DNA of 64,000 nucleotides. It comes from Pelosinus sp. UFO1. GTDB lineage: Bacteria > Bacillota > Negativicutes > DSM-13327. A model generated the notes under the pieces. The model made no database searches. It was not told the origin of the DNA and was given only the letters and a program-made list of their open reading frames with translations. Position numbers and translations under genes: made by a program. Position 1 is the stretch's first letter. Every line of letters begins with the position of its first letter. Location of the stretch: NCBI RefSeq assembly GCF_000725345.1, contig NZ_CP008852.1, forward strand, positions 2,633,693-2,697,692, given 5' to 3'. Below, one piece after another: positions 19,658 through 27,232 of this stretch.

Positions 19658-19891
19658 TTATTCTAATGTCACAATAATATTTTTTGCAATTTCAAAATCT
19701 AAAGCAATCTGTGTATATCCTACTTCCAATACAAAAACAGGATAGGTTTGTAAAATCTTAATCAGCACCCCCGGTAAGATTCCAAAGGCAGCCATTTTTC
19801 GTAAATGACTATCTTCGCTACTTAGTAAAAGCCTTACAACACGTACCATATTCCCTTTCTTAAGCCTTACAATGGGTACAGGCTTCACCAT
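19658..19891 (-). CDS. feoA: FeoA-domain ferrous iron transport accessory protein
   Basis: This 77-residue protein has the small SH3-like FeoA fold pattern (LRKMAAFGILPGVLIKILQ, then VLEVGYTQIALDFEIAKNIIV). FeoA acts with FeoB in ferrous iron uptake at the membrane. I start at the ATG at 19891, which has AAGGAG 8 nt upstream; a TTG at 19909 overlaps that site. It lies 41 bp downstream of the 3' half of the interrupted feoB, so the original order was feoB then feoA. Confidence 0.85.
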   Translation of the reverse strand: MVKPVPIVRLKKGNMVRVVRLLLSSEDSHLRKMAAFGILPGVLIKILQTYPVFVLEVGYTQIALDFEIAKNIIVTLE

Positions 19892-19932
19892 ATCTTCATC
19901 TCCTTGCAAATAGCCATTAAAGGCAATTCTTG

Positions 19933-20626
19933 CTATAAGCTAATTGACCAATAGTATAGTAAATGAGATAGTACGAATCCGCCAATAAAAGCTAAAAAAA
20001 TGATAGTTAATAGCATTAACATGGAGATAAATACTCCTCTTTCCTTTATCATTACCGCAACTTGCGCTACACATGGTACAAATAGTGTTAATGTCGTACT
20101 AGCAATCAATAGCTGTTCTTTACTTAGGCGATTCGTAGCACACATCTCATATAGCCCAGCAGCCCCATAGTCTCTTCGGAAAAATCCTAATAAGAACGGC
20201 TGCGCGGTTTCTATTGGCAAGCCTAGTAATACCATAATAGGTTCTAGTTGACTTATAATATAAGATAAAACTCCATATCGGTCTCCACACCACATAATAA
20301 AACTCGTTATGAGGAAAACTGGCAATATTTCCACAAAATACCACCACATGCGGATGAACGCCTTGTGGAAAACATTCGATAATTTTGGAAGACGTAGGGG
20401 TGGTATTTCCATATAAAAAGCACTACTAGTTCCAGGCATTAACTTCCCAGACAGCCATCCAATACCCGTGAAAATGACTAGCATATAGACTCCCCATATT
20501 ACCACTGATAAAGAAGATTCAGATAATAGTGCTAAAATAACGCCTAATTGTGCGGAACAGGGTATTGTTAAAGCAAGTAAGAAGGTTGACAGAATTCTTT
20601 CGCGGCGTGTTTCCAATGTTCGAGTT
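19933..20626 (-). pseudogene. feoB: 3' fragment of feoB (C-terminal membrane domain), separated by the element
   Basis: The fragment encodes the second half of the FeoB membrane domain, starting in frame at VTRTLETRRERIL and containing PCSAQLG, the second gate-type motif (VPCVAQVAVM), and several membrane segments. The only start codon near the 5' end is a TTG at 20616 without a clear ribosome binding site, so it is probably not translated by itself. Reading upstream from CGA ACA TTG gives VTR, the same residues with which the other half (23617-24873) ends. Joined, they make one FeoB. Confidence 0.85.
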
Positions 20627-20639
20627 ACAACGCGCGAAA
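20598..20639. other. Putative attL (C-terminal feoB junction of the element)
   Basis: TTTCGCG (20598-20604) and CGCGAAA (20633-20639) form arms of an imperfect inverted repeat around the junction, extended by GCGTGTT against CAACGC. Large serine recombinases typically bind such two-armed sites about 40 bp long. The segment 20620-20628 matches 23626-23634 at six of nine bases. The exact 2-bp core cannot be fixed; CG at 20621-20622 and GT at 20624-20625 are candidates. Confidence 0.6.
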
Positions 20640-20714
20640 AACAAACGCACCAAGTCTTCCTCTTATTACTTGACGCATGATATAAACCTTGTCCACGTTA
20701 AGCCGAGTCTGAAT

Positions 20715-20843
20715 TTATTCGCTTTGTTTTTGCGGAATAAAGAATGGCTTTAAAGCATTTAACAGGTCATCAATAAATTCTTTTGGTGGTTCATCTTCGG
20801 AATATATCCTTCCATCTATCTCATATTCAAAAATTACTTCCAT
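20715..20843 (-). CDS. Small acidic protein encoded in the feoB element
   Basis: An ATG preceded by a GGGGGGG-rich Shine-Dalgarno (about 8 nt upstream) opens a 42-residue ORF starting MEVIFEYEIDGRIYSEDEPP and ending FFIPQKQSE. It is acidic with no membrane segment or cysteine. It sits about 90 bp from the left end of the element. I do not recognise the family. A recombination directionality factor is one possibility because such factors are small and often encoded near an attachment site, but nothing in the sequence proves it. Confidence 0.6.
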   Translation of the reverse strand: MEVIFEYEIDGRIYSEDEPPKEFIDDLLNALKPFFIPQKQSE

Positions 20844-21020
20844 CTTAATCCCCCCCATTACTATATATGCTTAAGATTTGTCCATATTGCTACAAAAAAA
20901 AATAAGCATGGAAATAAGCATTCGGTAAATAGGTTATAAAAAAGAATAAATTTGACCTGCAATTGCCTGCTTGCCTCACTAAGAAAGTTAAAATTTGTTT
21001 ACATTATTCTAAATAAAAAA

Positions 21021-21060
21021 AAGACAAGGCTCTTCAAATAGAGCCGTGTCTCTTTTTTTT
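21021..21060 (-). terminator. Bidirectional terminator after yitT-like gene
   Basis: AGACAAGGCTC and GAGCCGTGTCT pair around an 8-nt loop, with T runs on both sides. On the minus strand it ends the YitT-like gene about 40 nt after its stop codon. Confidence 0.85.
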
Positions 21061-21097
21061 AGCTTCGTCGCTTTATAGAACATTCATACTTTTGACA

Positions 21098-21958
21098 TTA
21101 ATGGATTGACTTCTTTTTGACTCTGCCTCCCATGACATCATGTACATCCGTTACTGTAACGAAAGCAGTTTCATCTTTTTCTTGCACAATCGTTTTGAGT
21201 TTGGCTATTTCAAGACGTGTAATGACGGAATATAGAATCTTTTTAGATTCTCCCGAATAACCGCCTTCGCCATGAAAAATGGTTACACCTCTCCCTAGAC
21301 GAGCCATTAGCGCATCTGCAATTTCGTCAGGAGCTTCTGTAACAATCAGAATTCCTTTCGATTCATCTAACCCTTCAATCGTTATGTCAATCACTTTAAA
21401 AGCAATAAAATACGCTACTAAGGAATACATGGCTTTATCCCAGCTAAAAACGAAACCTGCACTGCCCAAAATAAAAAGATTAAAAAACATAACGATTTCA
21501 CCAATAGAAAATCCTGATTTTTTCCCTAGCAAAATGGCGACTATCTCCGTCCCATCTAAAGATCCCCCATACCTGATAATTATGCCGACACCGATTCCAA
21601 CGACGATTCCCCCAAAAGTAGCCGATAAAAATAGATCTCTAGTAACTTCAGTAATGGGATGAAATATTGAGACCCAGTAGGATAAAGATAAAATTGAGAA
21701 AACGGTTGAAATGGCAAACGTTTTTCCAATTTGCGTATATCCCAAATATAAAAAAGGTAGGTTTAACAGCACCAAGAACAGACTTAATGGCATGCCAGTC
21801 AAATGACTTGCCATAATAGATATTCCTACAATACCGCCATCAATGATTTGGTTAGGCACTAAAAATTCTTCTAGTCCAATGGCAGTAAAAATAGAGCCGA
21901 TTAAAAGCATTATGTATTTTTTTATTGTGGATATAATTATTTTTTTCTTCTTTTGCAA
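21098..21958 (-). CDS. YitT family membrane protein with DUF2179 domain (element cargo)
   Basis: This 286-residue protein has five to six N-terminal membrane segments (about 15-195) with the YitT hallmarks (GLEEFLVPNQIIDGGIVGIS, then RYGGSLDGTEIVAILLGK) and a soluble C-terminal DUF2179 domain (about 215-280, VTIFHGEGGYSG). The function of the family is not established. The start is TTG with AGGAGGGGGAG about 10 nt upstream. It is carried inside the feoB-interrupting element and is divergent from the recombinase. Confidence 0.85.
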   Translation of the reverse strand: MQKKKKIIISTIKKYIMLLIGSIFTAIGLEEFLVPNQIIDGGIVGISIMASHLTGMPLSLFLVLLNLPFLYLGYTQIGKTFAISTVFSILSLSYWVSIFHPITEVTRDLFLSATFGGIVVGIGVGIIIRYGGSLDGTEIVAILLGKKSGFSIGEIVMFFNLFILGSAGFVFSWDKAMYSLVAYFIAFKVIDITIEGLDESKGILIVTEAPDEIADALMARLGRGVTIFHGEGGYSGESKKILYSVITRLEIAKLKTIVQEKDETAFVTVTDVHDVMGGRVKKKSIH

Positions 21959-22160
21959 TACGAGACGTCTCCCCCTCCTACATAAAATTTAGTAAATTGG
22001 TATTTCTTTTAACTTTAAATTCTATAAAAAAGTATTATCCCCTTTTTAATATTACATCAGCCCCAAAATAATCCTCATGATGTTCATGAAACTATTTCTA
22101 AGATTTTATGAATTGAATATATTTTATTCATAGATTAACTAATATTTTATGGAGGATATT

Positions 22161-23612
22161 ATGAATGCTCTTTACTGTCGTGTAAGTACAGACCTTCAGG
22201 CAGAAACAGGATATTCAATTGGTGATCAAATACGTACTTGCCGCGAACATGCGCTTGAGCTTGGCCTAGAAACATTTAGAAACTTTGAATATATTGATGA
22301 TGGTTATAGTGGGGAGTACTTAGAAAGACCTGCTCTTGACCGCTTAAGGGAAGATCTAAGAGCTAAACTAATACAAGATGTCATAATATACGATCCAGAC
22401 CGCCTTAGTCGTAACTTAACCAACCAGTTGCTTTTAGCTGATGAAATTGAAAAAGCTGGTGCAGTGCTACACTTTGTAACTGGCAGCTATGATGCTTCAC
22501 CTGAGGGGCGTCTTTTTTTCTCAATTCGTGGTGCGATCAGCGCCTTCGAAAAGGCCAAAATTCGCGAACGAACTCTACGGGGTAAACGCGCAAAAGCCTG
22601 GAATGGTAAAATCATACAAAATGGCCATGCTTACGGATATGATTGGGACGAGGAAAATAGTACCTACATCATTAATCAGAAAGAAGCTGCCATTGTTAAA
22701 ATGATTTATGATTTATATCTCAGTCGAAAACATACCATAAAAGATATTGCACTTTTTCTTAAACAGCAAAACATTTTCAATCGAAAAAATAACCCGTTTA
22801 CTCTTTCTATGATTTATCGAATTTTAACTGATGAAAAATATGCGGGTATAAAATGGTCATTTAATATATATGATAAGAAAATTAGTCAATATAAACGCAA
22901 GAAAATAGCAAGACCGCAGGAAGAGTGGATTCCTATTCCGATTCCTCCAATCATTACATCCGATGAATATCAAACTGTACGGCAAATTCTATCGGAAAAC
23001 AGACGCAAAAGTCCACGTAATACAAAACAACAGTACCTTTTACGTAATTTTATCAAATGTGCAGTTTGCGGCTATGGCATATCTGCCCATCATAAGCTCT
23101 ACTCTTCTGGTAAAGAATATTCTTGGTATAAATGTCATTCTGGAGGAACCGATAAATCATTAACCCCTTGTGGTAACCCTGCTGTTTCTGCTTTAGAGCT
23201 TGATGATCTAATATGGAAGCATCTCTGCAGGCTTACCTACAGTCAAAAAGAACCTGCTTCAATTTTGCGGCAAGAAACAGTTCTCGATGATACAGCACAG
23301 CTAACTAAGCTAAAAGATTATCACAATCAGCTTAAAAAGAAACAGACTACTATAGTACGCTGGTTTCACGATAATATGTTATCTCCCGACGACGCAGAAA
23401 AAGAACTACAGTTTCTAAAAAGAGAACTACAAATTACCTTTTCTTCTATCAGTAAACTATCTTCCAAAATAACAAAAGGGCCTACTACAACTCCTGAAGA
23501 AATTCTATCAGCAACATCCTTCGCAGAACGCCGTACAATTTTCGAAAATCTAGGCTGGAAAGTATTAGTTGATAATCGTCAGAAACCAGTAAGAATACGA
23601 TTTAAAATATAA
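22161..23612 (+). CDS. Large serine recombinase (site-specific integrase/excisionase)
   Basis: This 483-residue enzyme has an N-terminal resolvase catalytic domain (YCRVSTDLQAETG, catalytic Ser about residue 9; FFSIRGAISAFEKAKIRERT), a Recombinase domain (about 150-260), a zinc ribbon (CAVCGYGI, then the later cysteines of YKCHSG and TPCGNP) and a coiled coil (about 390-435). I use the ATG at 22161 because GGAGG lies 5 nt upstream; an ATG at 22149 precedes that site. It is the probable agent of insertion and excision at feoB. A CATAGATTA at 22129-22137 resembles the -10 of mother-cell sigma factors, but I see no convincing -35. Confidence 0.93.
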   Translation: MNALYCRVSTDLQAETGYSIGDQIRTCREHALELGLETFRNFEYIDDGYSGEYLERPALDRLREDLRAKLIQDVIIYDPDRLSRNLTNQLLLADEIEKAGAVLHFVTGSYDASPEGRLFFSIRGAISAFEKAKIRERTLRGKRAKAWNGKIIQNGHAYGYDWDEENSTYIINQKEAAIVKMIYDLYLSRKHTIKDIALFLKQQNIFNRKNNPFTLSMIYRILTDEKYAGIKWSFNIYDKKISQYKRKKIARPQEEWIPIPIPPIITSDEYQTVRQILSENRRKSPRNTKQQYLLRNFIKCAVCGYGISAHHKLYSSGKEYSWYKCHSGGTDKSLTPCGNPAVSALELDDLIWKHLCRLTYSQKEPASILRQETVLDDTAQLTKLKDYHNQLKKKQTTIVRWFHDNMLSPDDAEKELQFLKRELQITFSSISKLSSKITKGPTTTPEEILSATSFAERRTIFENLGWKVLVDNRQKPVRIRFKI

Positions 23613-23616
23613 TCTT

Positions 23617-23634
23617 TTATCTTTCACGTGTGAC
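23617..23634. other. Putative attR (N-terminal feoB junction of the element)
   Basis: In the feoB direction the gene reads GTC ACA CGT (VTR) and then leaves homology, meeting a TAA two codons later that the element supplies. The segment 23626-23634 aligns with 20620-20628 at the other junction. Confidence 0.6.
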
Positions 23635-24873
23635 CATAACTGCCATTGTTCCACATCCAAGTCCCAATGCAAAAGGAATGACAGCTCGACCATTAAGACT
23701 CAATTTCTTAAATATAATATCCATTAACATTGCTAAACGCGGCAAGTATCCACTGTCTTCAAGAATTGCAAATACGAAGAAAAAAGTACTAACAATTGGC
23801 AATATGATAATAAATGCATAGCGAAAACCTAACGTGAATAACCCATACTTACCTACTACTAATGACTGCATCCATTCCCAAGGAATGAATTGATATACAA
23901 ATAATTGTACGAGAGGATTAATATAGGGCACAAAAATACTATTATCAATATAATCCACTAAAAAACCTGCTCCAAACCTTCCGACAAATTGATATATTCC
24001 AAAAAATAATACTAAACATAAAATGGGTAACCCAGTTGCAGGTTCCCTCGTTAAACGCCCCAGTTTTTCACCGGCTCCTTGTTGATATATTCCCCGCTCT
24101 TTTAAAACCTTATCACATATACTATCAACAATTTTTTGGCGTTCTATCGTTATTATATATTCCATGCCATACTGGTAACAATCACCTAATTTATTTATTT
24201 CGGTAATCATCTCACAAAATAAAGGCTCCTTACCAGAAGCTAGTTCGTAGAACGCTTTATCTCTCTGTATCAGCAAAAGAGCTACCATACGAGGTGATAT
24301 GCCATACCCTTCCTTTAATTGATTACTAATTAGCATAATAGATTGTTCAATCGTATTAGTAAATTTCATATGAAAGCACGACTGTACTGGACGATATTGT
24401 CTAATCTCTTTTTTTAGACTCTCCAATCCAATGCCATTTATCGCTGATGCTGGGATGACCGGAATTCCTAGTATTCTACTAAGATGCCCAATATCAAGAA
24501 CAATACCATTTTTTTCAGCTTCATCCATTAAATTAACAACTACTATTACGGGAAACCCCATATCTAAGAGCTGTATTGTTAGATTTAACATCCTGCGAAT
24601 ATTCTTAGCGTCCATTACGTGCACAACAATATCTGGCTTTTCTTGCAATAATATAGACCTAGCTACTCTTTCTTCATCCGTAATTGTTATGAACGAGTAC
24701 ATACCTGGAGTATCTATAATTTCATACATTCTACCATTTATTTTACAATATCCAGAAGAAACATCAACAGTGGTTCCTGGATAATTAGATACAGCAACAT
24801 ACTGTCCTGTTAAATAATTAAAGATTACACTTTTACCTACGTTAGGTGAACCCACTAACACAACTTTTGCCAA
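23617..24873 (-). pseudogene. feoB: 5' portion of feoB (G domain and first membrane half), truncated by element
   Basis: The 418-residue product contains the full GTPase domain (GSPNVGKS at about 8-15, DTPG about 54, NLMDEAEKNG about 115, SAINGIG about 144) and the first part of the permease up to the first gate motif GCGTMAVMVTR. It then ends after two element-encoded residues (ER). A full FeoB needs the second half at 19933-20626. The start is TTG with GGAGGG about 8 nt upstream. The product might fold as a soluble GTPase with some membrane helices, but it should not transport ferrous iron. Confidence 0.9.
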
Positions 24874-24940
24874 TCATCTTCCCTCCACCACTAAAAATTA
24901 TATTGCTATTTTCCTATTCAAAAAACAACATAATTAGAAC

Positions 24941-24985
24941 AAAAAACAACCATATAACAGCTACGCTGTTATATGGTTGTTTTTC
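24941..24985 (-). terminator. Strong bidirectional terminator between trxA and feoB
   Basis: A nearly perfect stem of about 20 bp pairs AAACAACCATATAACAG with CTGTTATATGGTTGTTT and ends in T runs on both strands. It begins at the trxA stop codon and separates trxA from feoB transcription. Confidence 0.92.
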
Positions 24986-25309
24986 TTATAGCAAAGGTGT
25001 AATTTTGTCGCTAATAGCTGATTTTGGCATAAAGCCCATTAGCTTTTCAACCTTTTCACCTTTTTTCATTAGAATCATAGTTGGTAAACTCATTACACTA
25101 TACTTTTGCGCTAAAGCTTTGTTTTCATCCACACTAATCTTTACGAATTTTACCTTGCCACTCATATCAGCAGCTAATTCATCAAAAACGGGCGCTAACT
25201 TAGTACAATGTCCACACCAAGGGGCCCAAAAATCGACTAATACAGGTAAATCAGACTCTACTACTTCCCTTTGAAAAGTTTCTTCATTTACTATAATTAC
25301 ATTCGACAT
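24986..25309 (-). CDS. trxA: Thioredoxin with CGHC active site
   Basis: This 107-residue protein has the thioredoxin fold: FWAPWCGHCTKLAP (about 27-40), the conserved cis-proline region MSLPTMILMKKG and the KISVDENKALAQKY strand. It reduces disulfides in the cytoplasm. The active site reads CGHC where canonical thioredoxins have CGPC; CGHC is the motif of protein disulfide isomerases and would raise the redox potential. It lies 4 bp after the CoA-binding protein gene, so the two are probably cotranscribed. Confidence 0.92.
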   Translation of the reverse strand: MSNVIIVNEETFQREVVESDLPVLVDFWAPWCGHCTKLAPVFDELAADMSGKVKFVKISVDENKALAQKYSVMSLPTMILMKKGEKVEKLMGFMPKSAISDKITPLL

Positions 25310-25313
25310 TATG

Positions 25314-25706
25314 CTATGCCTCCTTTTTTCTAAGCTCTACCATAATACAAGCATGATGTACCACTGTAAGTCCTAATTCCTCGGCAACTTGAATGACCTG
25401 CTTTGCATCAGCACCTGGTTGCAGCCAAACATTTTGTATACCAAGTTCAGCACATTCACGCATAATAGCTTCCCCCACTTTTGCTGGCACTACCACATCT
25501 ACCGCATCTGGTTTTTTAGGTAAGTCCTTTAAAGCAGGATAGCATTTTTGTCCTAATATCTCACTTACACCTGGATTAATAGGATATACCTCTAATCCTG
25601 CATCTAACATGACTTTAAAAATTTTATATCCAAATTTTTCTTTATTATCTGTAGCTCCCACAACTGCCCAAGTTTTCAAGTTTAGCATAGTATCGATCGT
25701 GCTCAA
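25314..25706 (-). CDS. CoA-binding domain protein (YccU/CoA_binding_2 family)
   Basis: This 130-residue protein is a stand-alone Rossmann domain of the CoA_binding_2 type, with TWAVVGATDNKEKFGYKIF at the nucleotide site, YPINPG, DVVVPAKVGEAI and NVWLQPGA as the usual strand motifs. The physiological role is unknown. The start is TTG with GGGAGGA 6 nt upstream. It precedes trxA directly. Confidence 0.85.
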   Translation of the reverse strand: MSTIDTMLNLKTWAVVGATDNKEKFGYKIFKVMLDAGLEVYPINPGVSEILGQKCYPALKDLPKKPDAVDVVVPAKVGEAIMRECAELGIQNVWLQPGADAKQVIQVAEELGLTVVHHACIMVELRKKEA

Positions 25707-25774
25707 GTATGTTCCTCCCTTATATTCACTTTAGTTACATTATATTCCCCTAGATATTTTAGGTCAACATTTCA

Positions 25775-26608
25775 TTATAGATTAAAAAACAAAGTAACTA
25801 GAGATAGGCAAATTTCAATACCAATTAGAATAATAACCGCCCATTCCAAACGAGTCCCTCTTTTGGCATGAGCTAGTCCTGAAAAGACCTCTGTAATATC
25901 CATTAATGTATCTATTTTATGACGAAGTTTCTCATAACGATCTGCCAACTCAAATAAAGTAGCAAGCTCATTAAATAATTCGCCCGCTTTTTCATTATTC
26001 CAAGTTATCGCAGGTTTATCCAATAACATGATATAGGAAATAGTACTCAATTTGAACTCTAAAATGCTGGCTGATAATTTTGCTAATTTCTCATCCGAAA
26101 CTGCTAATTCCCCTTTGTGCAAGCTATTAACAACATCTTCTATTTCATCTAATACACGGGATATTTCCATTTCAATCTTTTCTAATGCTACTGACTTTGC
26201 CAATATAGTCGAAACAATGTCAAATTGGTACTCAGCTTGCTCTTCTGTTACCATATAATCATTATTAATGGCATATTCACTATCCGGATTATTTTCTATT
26301 TTATACTCATCAACATACTTAAACGGATTTGAGTCATTTATACCAACTTCTATATTTTTCAAGTAATTAACTACGTCCATTATTTCATGGTGTTGAAAAT
26401 TTAAAAAGACAATGCTACCAAAATGAAAAAGATAAACCCTTTTCTCCTCGAAGTCACGTACAATGCCTTGTAATTCGCTCCCTTTGAGAATTAAATATTC
26501 TTCCCATTTCAATTTACGATTACTGCCAAAATGCTGGGAAATTTTATTCAAGTTCATCTCGTTCCCTAATACAATGGCTTTAAACTCTGTTTCAACCAAT
26601 TGTTTCAC
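25775..26608 (-). CDS. RMD1/YagE family (DUF155) membrane protein
   Basis: This 277-residue protein is mostly soluble and helical with a single C-terminal membrane segment (about 257-275), the DUF155 layout. Features include YLFHFGSIVFLNF (about 57-69) and a helical region ending LAHAKRGTRLEWAVIILIGIE. In yeast RMD1 relatives act in mitochondria and meiosis; bacterial function is unknown. The start is GTG at a compact ribosome binding site. It is divergent from the ArsC-like gene. Confidence 0.8.
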   Translation of the reverse strand: MKQLVETEFKAIVLGNEMNLNKISQHFGSNRKLKWEEYLILKGSELQGIVRDFEEKRVYLFHFGSIVFLNFQHHEIMDVVNYLKNIEVGINDSNPFKYVDEYKIENNPDSEYAINNDYMVTEEQAEYQFDIVSTILAKSVALEKIEMEISRVLDEIEDVVNSLHKGELAVSDEKLAKLSASILEFKLSTISYIMLLDKPAITWNNEKAGELFNELATLFELADRYEKLRHKIDTLMDITEVFSGLAHAKRGTRLEWAVIILIGIEICLSLVTLFFNL

Positions 26609-26797
26609 TCTCCATGTAAGCTAATAAAATATCTTTAAACTCGGCTCATAGTAAAAGACTTGGCTTAATGCCAAGCACTAGAGGACATTGGTCTCTCTAA
26701 AAAAAGAATTAACACTACTATTTTTTGCAATTTAATTGCTTTTATCTATCTATTGAGATATTTTATAAGAGATACTACTAGAAAAGAGGGTCACTTT

Positions 26798-27136
26798 ATG
26801 AATATTCAAATCTTTGGCACAAAAAAATGTCAAGATACTCGAAAAGCAGAGCGGTACTTCAAAGAACGAAAAATCCCTTATCAATTCATTGACTTAACAA
26901 TAAAAGGACTTAGTAAGGGAGAGTTAACCAGTATACAGCGGTTTATTAATATAAGAGAGCTCATTAATACAACAAGTAAGGAGTATCAAGCAAGTAACTT
27001 AAGATACATTGTTCACAATACAGAGGACATACTTTTAAATAAGCCTTTATTATTCAAGACCCCGATTGTCAGAAATTCACCAATAGGAGCAACTGTCGGC
27101 TATTGCCCCGACAGTTGGAAACAATGGCAGGATTAA
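26798..27136 (+). CDS. ArsC/Spx/YffB-like thioredoxin-fold protein
   Basis: This 112-residue protein has the ArsC-family pattern: IQIFGTKKCQDTRKAERYFKER with a single active-site cysteine (about residue 10), then an IDLTIKGLSKGEL segment and the KPLLFKTPIVRN region that matches the conserved cis-proline/arginine stretch. It may be a thiol reductase or a Spx-like regulator; it lacks a CxxC. I use the ATG at 26798 with GAGGG 7 nt upstream, rather than an upstream in-frame codon at 26753. Confidence 0.82.
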   Translation: MNIQIFGTKKCQDTRKAERYFKERKIPYQFIDLTIKGLSKGELTSIQRFINIRELINTTSKEYQASNLRYIVHNTEDILLNKPLLFKTPIVRNSPIGATVGYCPDSWKQWQD

Positions 27137-27172
27137 TGAAATGATAAACTCCCAACCAAATAAAACACCGTC

Positions 27173-27232
27173 GCTACCTTTACACAAAGGAACTTATCTA
27201 AAGCTCCTTTGTGTCTGAAGATAGCTTTTTTT
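27173..27232 (+). terminator. Terminator after the ArsC-like gene
   Basis: ACACAAAGGA (27182-27191) pairs with TCCTTTGTGT (27205-27214), extended by GCTA/TAGC, and eight T residues follow on the plus strand. It abuts the converging proS stop codon. Confidence 0.8.

Larger units (their letters stand above)
20621..23628. mobile_element. Serine-recombinase element interrupting feoB (~3.0 kb)
   Basis: The segment between the two feoB halves holds a 42-aa ORF, a YitT/DUF2179 gene and a large serine recombinase. The recombinase stop codon lies about 14 bp from the right junction. The two ends share the codon-aligned segment GTnACnCGn (read in the feoB direction), and recombination at any of the shared dinucleotides gives VTRTLE in frame. 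The boundaries are placed at the CG candidate core and may be a few bases off. There are no transposition, replication or conjugation genes, so it is either a minimal integrative element or a programmed excision element. Confidence 0.8.

Noticed and set aside
19933-20616. The right-hand feoB fragment as an independent small transporter gene
   Set aside because: It lacks a good start and ribosome binding site, and its first residues continue exactly the sequence at which the other half stops.
22129-22137. CATAGATTA as a sigma-K-type -10 element for the recombinase
   Set aside because: It fits the CATAnnnTA pattern, but there is no convincing -35 at proper spacing, so it is kept only as a remark and not called as a promoter.
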